64,000 bases of DNA from Ascaphus truei (taxonomy: Eukaryota > Chordata > Amphibia > Anura > Ascaphidae). Below the pieces are notes generated by a model. That model was given only the letters and a program-made list of their open reading frames with translations, was not told where the DNA came from and made no database searches. Made by a program: the position numbers and the translations under genes. Shown here piece after piece: positions 1-11,868 of this stretch. Numbering within the stretch: position 1 is the first letter of the stretch; every line of letters begins with the position of its first letter. Where the stretch lies: assembly GCA_036426205.1 (NCBI GenBank), contig CM071574.1, positions 11,164,099-11,228,098 on the forward strand. Direction: 5' to 3'.

Positions 1-3000
1 AACGGGGTTTAGCTGTATATTTGGAAAATACCTGAAGGGTTTTTGCGCCTCTATTTTTGCTTTTTTATGAATTATTAACGGGGAAGGAAATCTGTGGATT
101 TAGAGTGGTATTCCAAAGCAGGACATTTGATTCCTTATTTCTATTTTGCAATTAGAGTGTGTGTTTTTTGTGCTTTTTTTTTTTTAATTTTCTTCAATAT
201 CAAATATAATGATTTTCTATTACTGAACTTATCTCCTAAAAAACTCTAGGATTTATGTCAGAGGCCAGGTGCTTTATTTACTTTAATTGTATGATTGATG
301 TCGCCTATGCCCTTCTTCCTCTATTAACCAATTGTTCATTAATATAGAGCATGTGGCTTCCTCCTGTGGCACTATTTTTGCAATTGACTCCTCCCTGGTA
401 AATTCAGAGTCAAATAATTTATTTAATACCTCTGCTTTTTCCTTATCGAGTAATTACTTAATATAGATGCAATTATCTTGGTCTAGGCCTATTTTATCAT
501 CAATTGGATGCAGAACTTGCTCTAAAACAGAGACCTCATGGTACTTTTAAAATTACTTCTTTCCCACTTGGCAATGTATAATTAATTTATTTACAGACTA
601 GTCATACATAAAAAATTGAAACCCTACATCAATCCTCGCACGAATAATAGTTACAGTAAATATTTACCATTGTGTCCACAACTGAAGTTTCATTCTAAAC
701 CTAATTCTGCAATATATTTTATGGACCGCATGCAGTCCCTGCCTGACACATATCCCTGAAACCTAAACAAAAACAGCCCACATTTCTCTTATTCAAAGGA
801 CAAAAAACTTAAGCATTTTTTTGGAACTCTGCCAGGTACATCGAAAAGGTAAGAAGAAGAATACAGTATGTCTGCATTCACATAATGCAGCAATGTACTA
901 TAAGTAAAATTGGGTGCACAGATAAAGCAATATCTCTGTCAGCTATTTTCTGAAATAATGTTTTTCATCGATATTAAATAGACCAAAATTGTTCTATATA
1001 TTCTTACTATTCCTATAATGGTAATACTACACTGTCTGAGGTGTGAATGTTAAACCCTTTTTTATTGATATGCTGCATGACTTTGACAAAAGAAACTCCA
1101 CTTTCTAGAAACTTGGCACATGTGGACTGATCCTAGATCTATTTTGTTCCTGGATTTCGACCACATCCTTACTTGGTCCCAACGTATTCACTGATGAGGT
1201 TGATGGAAGAGGAGTTTCCTTCTGCTCCATTAAGATCGTGTTTACTACTACTATTGGAGAGCCCTAAATGTGATCTCACCTAGAAAACAAGCACAAATGC
1301 AATTACGTCCAATGTATCTCATTGGAGCCATTGTGACATTCAGTGAATATCATAAGGGCACTGAATGGATTCACTAATTACACAGAGGATACAAAGGGTA
1401 ACAGGGAAAAAAATGTACGTGAAGATGAATCTCCCACATTATGTCAAAATAGGCTAATGGCATTGATAGATTTAATTGGTTAAGTCTTGGTGATTGCAGC
1501 CGTTTTACAATGAGGAGTGATGGAAGGTATGGTTTATTTCCACTCTCCCAGCCTCCTGATATTAAACTTCTTCAGGCATCCCTGTTCTCTCTGCATCTTC
1601 AGCATGATGGAAATTGTCAAAACAATGGTTCAACCATCTCTTGAATCATGTGTCTTCCAGATGGAAGAATATGCCCCCCACATATAATATAGCATAGCAG
1701 TTTAATATTTACTGTGACTTTACTCCGTTCAGGAGGGATCATAAAGACGTAACAGACTTCATTGCTCCCGCCGATAAATTCTATATTATAATGCGGTATG
1801 TTGTGTTAACAGAGTTTGGATAGAATTCAATGACGGTAATAATTGAAAATATCACAGAATATCACACCATAACATACCAGCAGAAACAATAACCTTTGCT
1901 ATATCTGAAAGTGACGGCACTCTGACTGGGCATTTCCTGGTCCTCATACTTTGTTTTGTTTGCTTCTAGGGCTGATCACTTAACGAGATCGGAACTGGAA
2001 GCAGCCATGTGACTACTGCTATAGCAAAGCATCTAAATCTCTTCTGCAATATTTTACTTCAGATATATTTATTAAAACAGATGTAAATTATTGCTTGACT
2101 GTATTTGTAATCATCAACGCACTCCTTCTGTTTTAAGTATAACACAAACAGAAAGAGAATCAATGAGTTTGACATATTCTTAAATAGCTTAGAAGACCTA
2201 CAGCACATTTACAAAGACAAACCTGATAAACTGTTTTGCAGTTTATAATGCATTTGCCTAATGTCGTGTATTGCTGACACATCATACTAAAACAAATATA
2301 TTCTTCTTATAATATATTATTTTCGGTCAATTAAAAAGAACACTGATTTGCAGCAATGACTAGAGAACATTCAGAACAGACAAAGTGTAGAGAAGATGAT
2401 GAGGTTGGGAGTCAAAAAATAAATGACATTACAACCTTTTGCCTGTACTTCCACATGAAAGACAAAAATTGAATCATAAGAAACTTGCAGCAATAAATGT
2501 GGGAAATATGCTTACTCATTATCCTTTATGTAATTAGAGAAGAAAAATAAACACATACGCTGACAGCAGATGAAGCTTATACTGGATGCTCACTAAGCTT
2601 CACACTTTTTTTTATTACAATGCAGCATTATCATACAGATGTAGCAGATGTTATTGCCTTGATTGCCATGAAAACAAAATGCACGATAAGACACACATTT
2701 ACGAATGCACGCGTTAAGGATATAATACAAGAGTTAATATTGTTTTTAGTGGTGTGCACGTTAACGTGGCGTTAAATATTGCATTAACATTAATGCAACG
2801 CCTCTTCTTAATGGGCGTAATAATGCCTGCTACATCTGTACTACACAATTCTTTTACAAAAGCAATTCCCTACCCAAAAAACCTGAAGCTGTTGGACAGG
2901 GTGAGATGATGTAATATGTTGAATTGTTACTTTTGAAACAAAATAAACAATTCTTCAATAGAACATGCTGTATGTTAGCTCTTGTTATCGTTGGTTTTTA

Positions 3001-3885
3001 CAATCCATAACATTTTAAAGATACTTCCTTCCTACTTTTAAATCTACTAAAGATATTCATAACTCAGATTGGTGTTCTTCTGCGCCAGAAATATCTATCC
3101 TGCATCAATTTAGTAACTAACACATTAATAAAATCTCTTCCAGCTATTCATTTTAGGCACATTTAATATACAGTAGAAAAAAACATCTCTATCTTTACCG
3201 TGCTTGCACAGTTTCAATGTGTTGAGGCTTAGTAGCAGTCTACAGGAAAAATCCCCATACAACAGCTAAGGACATGTGACAAAAATTGATTGTTATAGAG
3301 TTTATCATGGTCAGGTCATGGTAAAGAAGCATTGTGTCTTGCTCAGAATGGGAATGTAAAGATTTATTTCTACAATAAGCAACCTTTATTGCAATCAGTT
3401 TCTTCATAAAACAACTGTACATTATTTTCTATTAAAATTGCTTGATTTGCTTTTGAAAAGTTAAAGCAGCAGTCCCTTCTATGTTATATTTTCTTTCTTT
3501 TTATCATTGTGCTGTTCCTCTCGGGGAAATTTAAATGGCTACTTCCAATCCCACCCAACAACAACAGAGGTTGTCACAGTAACAGCTGATGCCAGTGAAA
3601 TAATAAACCGGTCAAGCACGGCCTAAAGTAAAGTTTAACAAAAAATTCAAAGAGAAAAACATCAGCGCAACATGAACCATTAGTTTATTATAAAATGATT
3701 TTATTTTGGGGGGGTTTCGGAGTTTTCTGCATTAAGATGCAAAAATGTTTTTAATAAAGCTATTTTGATCTTCAAGGTATACTGTTAATTTAAAAAAATA
3801 TTTCTAACCACTACTGAAAAACCAAATGCCGTAGGTCAATATAGTCTATTGATTGATTGTGGACATTTTATCCAAATATTAATAA

Positions 3886-3893
<8 letters not shown>

Positions 3894-3936
<43 letters not shown>
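3894..3936. repeat. TA microsatellite
   Basis: About 21 uninterrupted TA units after an A-rich lead. Apparent short frames across it are artefacts. Confidence 0.95.
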
Positions 3937-3940
<4 letters not shown>

Positions 3941-4749
3941 TATTGCAGTATAGAAAACAAGTGTTTGAGAAAAAAAAGAAATTGCACCATCCAGCTCCAA
4001 AACAGCTAGTGGTTGTTTCCCAGCAAGACAACTTTTTAATAGAAAAATAACAACGTTTCCCACTGAGTACAAGCTACACGTGAAGATTTTCTCTTTTTGC
4101 TGCTTCAGTTGTGACAAACGGGGTGCATCTCATCAACTATTAGGTTGCATGTCCTAATGCGCCTATGTAGGAAGGAACAGCACGGCTGTGCATAATAGGG
4201 GAGTAAGTATTAAAATGAGATTATTAGTCTTGCACAGTGTGCCAATGATTTCCTATCTTGTCATTTACAGCCTGTGTGAGAAACTTTTTCCTCAAGTTTC
4301 CTACATTTTGCTGACATTTCTTTGTCATGACAGTTCTATACCAGCCCAGGCCTAATGTGTATTTGAAACCAAAAAGATAACAAATGCAAGCATGGATACA
4401 AAAGTAGCACAGCTTATTTTTTCCGGCACCAGTGCAAGCTGCGTGACAATGTCTGCCCCATGGCCAGAGGATTATCGCTGTGGGGGTTCCGATCCCCTAT
4501 CAACGAAGCCGCAGCTTGAAACTTTTTCAGCCGCGGCTCCGGAGGCAGAATGTTGTGCTACATATACAGAAGCAGGACACTTTTTTTCAGAAGTGCATGC
4601 AACTGAGATTTTCTTGCAGCAATATGTTTGCATAAATAACTCTTGTTGAGTACGTTGAGAGCACCTGATTTTTATCATTACAAATGGTCTTCCATTTTCA
4701 GGCAAATTCCCATTGCTAATCTGCAGACAACTAGGCCAACGAAAGACAA

Positions 4750-4915
4750 AAATCCCCAATGCTACATCCAATTGGACAAATTATATAGTTAAATAATTAC
4801 ATGTCTGTTTTCTAAAAAAGAAAGGGTCATTTAGTTAAACTCTTTGGCCAAAGCGTTATAGGCCTGCTGCCCAGCCAAGGCATGTCTCCTTTGCAGGCCC
4901 TAACACTATGACAAT
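4750..4915 (+). repeat. Dispersed repeat, copy 1 (partner at 58904-59035)
   Basis: The stretch beginning CCCCAATGCTACATC, running through GGGTCAT...TTAGTTAA, TTTGGC(C/T)AAAGC and TTATA(A/G)GCCTGC, recurs in the same order and orientation near 58904. The family is unknown to me. The alignment was made by eye and contains gaps. Confidence 0.6.
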
Positions 4916-4984
4916 TCTCATTAACCTTTCTATTGGAGGGAGAAATGTCTTAACAGACTTAATAGTCTATTAACTAAATGATCC

Positions 4985-5480
4985 TTAGGCCTGGGTCCCG
5001 CTGCTTCCGACGGTGTGCGCGGCCGCGCGGCAGCGGACCACCAGCCCCTTTCCTCCAGTGTGGAGGTCCCTGCTGGCTCCTTCCGACTTGGCTGACTGCG
5101 TGCTGTGACGCGTCAGCCGGCCGATGCTGCAAGATCCTAGTGATTTGCAGCTCTGACACGTCACGTGGTGCGGCAGTCAGCCAATGAGGGAAGGAGGGGA
5201 GGGAAGGAGCTAGATGGGAGGCGCCTTGGGAGGGGAGCAGGGAAGGAGCTGCGGGGGAAAGTGTGTGAGTGTATATGTATGTGTGTATGTATGTGTGTGT
5301 GTATGTGTTGTGTGTATGTATGTGTTGTGTGTGGGGGTCGGGGAGGGGGGTGGACGGCACCACGATCTTCCGCCCCCCTCCTGCTCCAGCTCCCTCAGAC
5401 CGCATATCGCGGTCAATTGCCTGTCAGCGCGCCGTCTGTCTGCAGTGCGGGCGCGCTGACTGAGGGAGCGGGGCCTTAGC
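4985..5480. repeat. GC-rich block with GT microsatellite, possible non-autonomous transposon
   Basis: A sharply bounded GC/CpG-rich block in AT-rich intron. It starts TTAGGCCTGGGTCCCGCTGC and ends with GAGCGGGGCCTTAG, which are roughly inverted. It holds a GT/GTAT tract at about 5265-5335. The ends suggest a terminal-inverted-repeat element, but the inversion is imperfect and I saw no clean target duplication. Overlapping open frames on both strands are by-products of composition. Confidence 0.4.
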
Positions 5481-6893
5481 CTTACTTATGAGAAGAAAGA
5501 CAGATACAGTAAGTATTTAACTATATAATTTGTCATATTGGATGTACCATTGGGGATTTGTGTCTTTTGTTGTATACATTAGTTCACAAACCCAATAGCA
5601 CTCCTTTTGACAAATATATACAGTATAGTGTGGTGTTTCAGAGCTTGCATGGGATTGTGTGTGTTTGTAAATGTATAGGCCCCCTGTAAATAAAATGAAT
5701 AATGGAAATATGTTTGAAACCTTTTGCTGTTTTCCTATTGCCCCATTTGCAGAATTTATTGGCATTTATTGCCCATGCAACTCCTAGTTTTATAAAATAA
5801 ATTCATATTACATTTATTTATTAAGATGTTTAAAAAACAGAGAAAATAAGTGAGTTAAATTCAGAAACAAATAGCTCAAGCAAATGCAAAATCAATGACT
5901 TTAATATGACAATAAAATAATAACTCCCCATTGCACATTAGCATTTCAAAGTATATGCCACATGCAGAATTTTAAAAAATAGCTTGTAAAATTCCCTGTA
6001 TCATAATCTGATTGAAAATACACCTCCTGCAATAAAGTTGTTTCCTATAAATGATGAAAGCTGTAAGTTTATGTTTACCTAAACACAGAATACCAAACAA
6101 TAGAATCCAAAGTACAATGACATAGTTTTCAAAACTGGGAAGATGGACATTGTTAGTTACTGTAACTCTTACAGATGTGAAACATGAGACTGCTCTTTCA
6201 ATGCTAGAGAAAAAGATATTCAATCTAAGCCTTTCAAAATCCCAGAGGCTTCATCTTCATCCTTGTAACGTTCACTATGGAGCTCAGCAAAAGCTTTTAT
6301 CTTAGTAAAAAGGAGGTACTGATTCTTAGAAAACCACAAAGTGAAAGCATGAACAAATGGCCTTAATGATTCCCATCATTAAAGAACTCCAACTGTTCCC
6401 TAAAGGAAATGTTTTGTCCTTATTCTGTTAGCATTGATTTAAACAAAAGACCTACGCATTCCAAAGTCAATGAAAAGCCAACATTTACACATTGAACAGT
6501 AGTAAATATTGCTGTCCCAGTTAAAAAAAACAAAAAAAAACCTTTTTATAACCTACTTTCATTAAAATTCAGTATAAGTGTTGACCAGTTTTAGAATGTT
6601 CCAGGATATATTGTAATAACACTACTGCAGAAATAAACTGCACATCTAGAATAAAAATGTACAAGTACATGCATAGAAAGACATTCAAATTCGGAAAGAC
6701 TGCTAGTTAAATCTTTGCTCAAAATGTTGTTATTAGTGACTGAAAAGAAAGAACTAAAAAAGAAGCAATTACTTTGAAATCAGAATTGGATGGATACATT
6801 GTTAACATATATAAAGTTTAGTTTGTAGGTAAATTTACTTCAGTATTAGGTGATATGTTTTTTTAAATTAGACTAACAATTGATCTTATAAAA

Positions 6894-6924
6894 CACGCTT
6901 TCAACTCTCTTCCTCGGGTCAAGC
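6894..6924 (-). repeat. Highly degenerate hammerhead-like repeat
   Basis: The minus strand reads CCGAGGAAGAG...GUUGAAAGCG. It resembles the element at 7361-7395 (both preceded on the plus strand by ACTAACAAT(A/T)GAT), but its core is no longer intact. It is probably an old copy of the same dispersed family. Confidence 0.3.
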
Positions 6925-7360
6925 AATACTGATTGTTAAACTTCTGGAATGTTTTATAAGATATGTACAAATCCAGATAAAGAAGTAAAACAGAAGATGT
7001 GTGGGAGTCCTGGCAGAGAGGATGGTAAATAAACAGACAGGGCAATAAATGGATGAAAGGGATAGTGAGAAATGTTGGAGTATGAAGAACCTTACCTCCA
7101 TCAGCAGAGTGAGGGGGGTGAAGGAGAAGGGATTTTAATTTAAAATGAACAGAGCTGGAGTGAGAAACATTACAAAAAACGATGATGGTGTGTAAGAAAC
7201 CCCATATTAGCATTAAGTCCTCGTCTGAGTGTCAAATAGCATTATTATTTACCGTTTAAACGTTTTCTGTTCTTGAGCACATTTAAACATTTCTTTGAGA
7301 ATTTGAGAACTTCCATATTACGAGATACCTTTTTTTATTAGGACTAACAATAGATATTAT

Positions 7361-7395
7361 GACAAGCTTTCGAGAGTTCTCCTGTCTTCTTCAAG
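7361..7395 (-). ncRNA. Hammerhead-ribozyme-like motif (degenerate) in dispersed repeat
   Basis: On the minus strand the order is UUGAAGA (one change from CUGANGA), an extra A, a possible GAGA/UCUC stem, GAAA, then AGCUUGUC. The self-complementary AAGCUU would allow stem III only between two molecules, as proposed for minimal hammerheads of Penelope-like elements. The motif order is visible; activity is not implied. Confidence 0.4.
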
Positions 7396-7493
7396 TTGGC
7401 AATACTGATTTACAGAGATTCCATGAAATTAACATAGATGTGAAAAAATGATCAATAGTATAAATTGTTAGACCAAATAAAAAAGGTACAGAC

Positions 7494-7757
7494 GGGCCCC
7501 GGTATTGCGGCGGGTTCTGTTCTTGGGTCCCGCTGCAAAGTGAAAATTGTCGGAAAGTGTAACCGGCGATTTTTGTCATGTGCGCATGCGCAGACCAGCA
7601 ATTTCTCCTTCTGCGCATGCGCAACCTCCGTTTGGTGCATGCGCGACAACCGTTCTGCGCATGCGCGACCTGGACAGCCCCTGTTCTGCGCATGTGCAGA
7701 CATAGCAGCCCCCTTCCCGGTACCGCTGTATGAGCTGAACACCATAAAGCGGGGCCC
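7494..7757. mobile_element. CpG-rich MITE-like element with GGGCCCCG ends
   Basis: A roughly 264-bp GC-rich block bounded by GGGCCCCGGTAT at the left and GCGGGGCCC at the right, so the outer bases are inverted. It contains five TGCGCATGCGC-like palindromes. There is no coding capacity that I recognise. The superfamily is undetermined because no clear target duplication was seen. Confidence 0.5.
7581..7698. promoter_or_regulatory. Cluster of five NRF1-like TGCGCATGCGC palindromes
   Basis: Sites lie at 7581-7592, 7612-7623, 7635-7646, 7656-7667 and 7687-7698. Three match TGCGCATGCGC exactly and two differ at one position. This palindrome is the known binding consensus of the transcription factor NRF1. 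The cluster lies inside a repeat-like block deep in an intron with no first exon nearby, so promoter function is only a possibility. Confidence 0.45.
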
Positions 7758-7774
7758 TAATGTATTACCTAATA

Positions 7775-8004
7775 TAGCTCAACCCCGTTATAACACGATC
7801 CGTTACAACGCGAATCCGCTTATAACGCGATGCAAGCGTGGCTCCCAATTTTCGTATTTATGAATACTTTACAACACAATTATTGATCTCTTAAATACTT
7901 TATTGTACAATGCATACAATGGTACATTATTTCTAACTCCATCCGCTTATAGCGCAATGTTATTCTTTGGACCCCAAGCACAGCGTTATAAGGGGGTTGA
8001 GCTG
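7775..8004. mobile_element. TA-flanked MITE (Tc1/mariner-like)
   Basis: A 230-bp element with terminal inverted repeats TAGCTCAACCCCGTTATAAC and, at the right end in reverse, CAGCTCAACCCCCTTATAAC. TA dinucleotides flank both sides (7773-7774 and 8005-8006), as expected for the Tc1/mariner superfamily. It has no coding capacity and is presumably mobilised in trans. Confidence 0.7.
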
Positions 8005-9111
8005 TACTAAAGTACTGAATTACTCTGCATTATCGCAACTGGACTAACATGGCTATTTGTACTACATTCATTAAGAATTTCGATTTTTAAATAATTTATG
8101 GCATGATATAGCTATGATAAGTTGTGTGTTACTGGAGTGCAGTATCTTCCTTCTAAATGGTGTATCTGTGTTGGTTTATTCTATTCTTTCCAAAAACAGT
8201 CTTCCAAAGAAAGTGAACATAGACTCAGAACCAGTAGGAAACAGGCTTCATTTCATCATCAAAAACACAAGGAGATACTAAACATGAGGATGATCCAAGC
8301 TCAGTCCTTAAACACCAACAGCCATGCTGCCTTAGTGATGATTTAGTGATTTAGGTGTTAGAGACAATCTGAAACCCTCATCTGTTGGTACCCCTTATAG
8401 ATTATAAACCCCTCTGCCTTTATTACTCTTCTAAATTTTGTCATGTCAACATTTTATACAAGAAAAGTATTTTTATATAAAATGCAGATGTAGCAAAGTT
8501 ACTCTCACTTGTGCTTTATGATAGGATATTCTGTGATATCACTGCCATTGCATCCTATGGAACGCCTGTAATATTCTGCGTTATAACACAATATGTTAGC
8601 AGGATAAATTAAGTGATGTACTATTGTTATTAATGTAGCCAGGATCTAAGGAGAGAGTGTGCTATCCATCAGTGTCCAACTGCACAACTGATGGAAAAAA
8701 TAGCATTGTTTTTATCAAGCATAACTCCTATCAAATGTAAAGGTTTTTGCACAAGTATTGCAGTTTTTTTATGCAGGAGATGTATGATAAATACTCCCCA
8801 CTGTATAATCATTTACCTATTAACTATATTTGTTATTAATAACAAAGCATTGGTTAATTATTCATATTTCCCAACCTTCAAAAATAAACACCATTATGTA
8901 TGTAACATACAAATTGTTGTTCAGATATCAGTATTGTTTTCAGCAATCAACTTACTGTAAGCTAAATATAAATTCTAATTACCACTAATGTGCATTTAAA
9001 AAATAACTATTTTACTAATAGGATAATACCTTTCCCACGCTCTTAACAAGCCATAGTTAATCAAGAACAAATCAATATGCTACATCAAATGTATAGTACA
9101 ACTCCACTTAC

Positions 9112-9261
9112 CCACAATAGTTAATGTTGTAGCTTTTCTTAATTCTTCTTTCATTGAGTCTATTACTTCTAAATGACTCCCATCCAGGTTGCATTTATTT
9201 ATAGTTCCATTTCCTGAACTGATCCAATAAATCTGGTCTTCTCCATAATCTATTGATAAAC
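9112..9261 (-). CDS. LRP1B: LRP1B exon: beta-propeller blade, most 3' exon recognised
   Basis: This 150-bp exon has acceptor TTTACAG and donor GTAAGT. It encodes [51 protein letters not shown]. The next family residues (a KLWWAD-type continuation) should lie in the following exon, which I could not find between 1 and 9111, so it is probably outside the window. Confidence 0.95.
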
Positions 9262-9400
9262 CTGTAAATACATCATATGGGTTAAGCATTCTTAAGATTA
9301 CTTACTAGGTAATAGTTAACTAACATTATTGGAGTAATTACTGAGCAAATGGAGACATTTAGAACATCTACATAAAAATGGCGCTTTCTATGTATGTATG

Positions 9401-9422
<22 letters not shown>

Positions 9423-9482
<60 letters not shown>
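9423..9482. repeat. TATG/TA microsatellite
   Basis: A (TATG)n tract passes into (TA)n that abuts a MITE at 9483. Another TA tract follows the MITE at 9639-9680. Confidence 0.9.
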
Positions 9483-9484
<2 letters not shown>

Positions 9485-9635
9485 GTGGTTGACAAATCAC
9501 CAAAAAATCTACTCGCTACACAAAAAATTCTACTCGCCACCTAGTACCAAACGTGTGCTGCTTGGGCCAATATTTACTCGCCCGGGGGTTAAATCCACTC
9601 GCCCGGGGCGAGCAAATGTATAGGTTTGTCGAACA

Positions 9636-9638
<3 letters not shown>
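9483..9638. mobile_element. 156-bp TA-flanked MITE (Tc1/mariner-like), copy 1
   Basis: The ends are CAGTGGTTGACAAATC and, reversed, CAGTGTTCGACAAACC. TA flanks both sides within TA microsatellites. The internal sequence has repeated ACTCGCC/CCCGGGCGAGT blocks. A related copy lies in the opposite orientation at 36465. Confidence 0.7.
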
Positions 9639-9666
<28 letters not shown>

Positions 9667-10980
9667 CTGTATATATATATTAAGGCATTGATAATATTTG
9701 GGTTAGCACTTGATAAACCTGGTGAAGGTGTCCTTATTTCCACTGTTAAATACAGTACTTTATACCATATTGTCTCAAAGATAAGATATGAACACTGTAT
9801 ATTGTACTTGACACCTTTAGAGAGTCTGGTATATGAGAAACCCCAGGACAATGTGAGTCAAGCAACTGACTATGCCTAATTCATGTTTTTTTTTGGGTGG
9901 GGGGGGGCTTATATGGCCATTTGGGATATATATTGTTAACTAATAGTTTTTGTTTTTTATATGTTTTTATTACTCTTAAATCCCAATGCCCTTGCCCTAC
10001 CCAACATCTTTCCACATATTTCTTCATTTTATTGTTCCTTTTTAATGTTTCTTTGGAAGTTTAAACATACTATTTCAGTTATTTAATGTTTGCACCACAG
10101 GGCATTAAAGCATGCATAACTACAGTAATTAAAACTACCCAAGATATATTACAAACAGCCGGGGCATATTTAATTGACAAATAATGCACATTCATTATAA
10201 GACAGAGCTTATTAGAGTTTTTCATCACTGTCTGGATTTTGCTTTAAGCTTGATATTAAAGCATGTATGTATTAAAGGTTTCCTTTACCCATAGTTGGCA
10301 AATGCATCAATGCCTCCAAATGAACAATTCTCAGGATATTTCCGTACACAAACTCATTAGCTACAATTAGTTTCCAGGTCACTTTCTATACCACTGTAAT
10401 TTCGACTGTTCATTAACATCCCTTGAAGGAATTTGATTAATTTCTGATTAAAAATTCATTATTGTCTTGTCTGTGCCATTGTGATATACAAAAGTGTGAT
10501 TTCTTTATCAACTGTTTCACCCCTTCACTTTCTTCTTGCATTTAAAATGTGCCATATTCCAGGCATAAGGTCACACATTACTGGTAACAGAATTCATATA
10601 AGATCCTCATGAATCATGAGCTTTATTTGATGTCACTATTAAGGTTGGGCATTTTCATTGGTGTTTCAGTTCTAATAATTATTATGTTTTGGTGGTGGTT
10701 TTTGGATGTACATATTAATATATATATTTTTTTTAGGTTTTGTCAAAACTAGTTTTGGTATTTTTAAAAATGGTGGAAAAACCCCTCAAAATAAGCAAGC
10801 CAATGTTAAAATCACAGTAGAGCATAGAAAAATGCTTCAAAAAAAGAATAAACATAAGAAGAATTAGGAAATCCACATAAAATAACTGAAAAACTTAAAA
10901 TAATTAAAAAATATACATATTTGTAGAAGTATTTGTATTATGTTCAAGATTTCATAGTACCGTATAGTTTCAATCAAAAG

Positions 10981-10981
10981 T

Positions 10982-11023
<42 letters not shown>

Positions 11024-11080
11024 CACCCAGCCACACGACCACACACACCACACACACACCACACACACACACACATATAT
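10981..11080. repeat. CA microsatellite
   Basis: A CA tract interrupted by CCACCCAGCCACACGACC and followed by further CA-rich blocks and a short TA run. Confidence 0.95.
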
Positions 11081-11408
11081 AATAGATAAATGGGGACAAG
11101 GCGGGGTTGCAGACCTGCCTAAGACATGCAGATGAGCATACAGCTATATTTGCATATATATATATATATATATATATATGTTATGGTGGGTAAAAAAAGT
11201 GACAAAAACCCTCCACAGTAAAGAATATAGCAACTGTAAATATTACTGTATATTCATTTGCATGTCTTAGACAGGCTGCAAACCTGTCTTTCACCATTAT
11301 CGCCCAGCACACAGCACTTCCACTGCCAGCAAGGGATTCTGGGAAAATGACATGCAAATGAAGCACACGTGCCAACCTTTATCTCAAGCTCACATTACAT
11401 GAACAACC

Positions 11409-11593
11409 CTTAGCCAATGCATGCTGCTTTAGACACAGCTTCTAAGCAAGGGCTCTTAATCTCAAATGAGCAAATGCCAGCAACCGACCTCACACTGATG
11501 ATACCCATCAATGTTGAATATGTCTGTGAGTGGATTTACATCTCCCAAGCCCTTGCTTAAAAGCTGTGTCTAAAGCAGCATGCATTGGCTAAG
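11409..11593. repeat. Inverted repeat, 46-bp arms
   Basis: The left arm 11409-11454 (CTTAGCCAATGCATGCTGCT...) and right arm 11548-11593 (...AGCAGCATGCATTGGCTAAG) are near-perfect reverse complements around a 93-bp centre. It looks like a MITE or a MITE's palindromic core. Target duplication was not identified. Confidence 0.6.
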
Positions 11594-11640
11594 GCTGCGG
11601 TCCCAGTCACGTCGGCGTCGTGGCGCTGTGCGTGTAAGCA

Positions 11641-11868
11641 GCGTCTCCCTCTCTCTCCTCTCTCTCTCTCTCTCCTCTCTCATTCTTCCGTGTCTCTCCT
11701 CTCTCTCTCTCATCTCTCTCTCTGCACCTCCTCCTCTCCTTCCTCTCCCCCTATTTCCCGTCCTCCCCTCTCTCCCCTCTCCTCTCTCCCCTCTCTCCCT
11801 CTCTCCCTCTCTCCCTCTCTCCCTCTCTCCCTCTCTCCCTCTCTCCCTCTCTCTCCCTCTCCCCTGTT
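11641..11868. repeat. CT-rich low-complexity tract
   Basis: About 230 bp of (CT)n and CCCTCT units. Long open frames in several registers across it are composition artefacts (Ser/Leu/Pro or Arg/Glu only). Confidence 0.95.

Larger units (their letters stand above)
1..9111 (-). other. LRP1B intron (downstream of last recognised exon)
   Basis: No exon was recognised here. It holds AT-rich intron with a TA microsatellite (about 3894-3936), a GC-rich block with GT repeats (4985-5480), a dispersed repeat copy (4750-4915), two degenerate hammerhead-like repeats (about 6894-6924 and 7361-7395), a CpG-rich MITE (7494-7757) and a TA-flanked MITE (7775-8004). Between 1 and 3890, and from 8010 to 9111, I see nothing beyond ordinary AT-rich sequence. 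Confidence 0.7.

Noticed and set aside
4974..5479. Overlapping open frames on both strands in the GC-rich block
   Set aside because: They cross a GT microsatellite, overlap each other in several frames and show no known domain.
7494..7757. CpG-rich block as a host gene promoter
   Set aside because: It has inverted ends like a transposon, and there is no nearby first exon or other gene.
1..9111. A further LRP1B exon after the one at 9112-9261
   Set aside because: I looked for the expected KLWWAD-type continuation on the minus strand and found none with splice borders.
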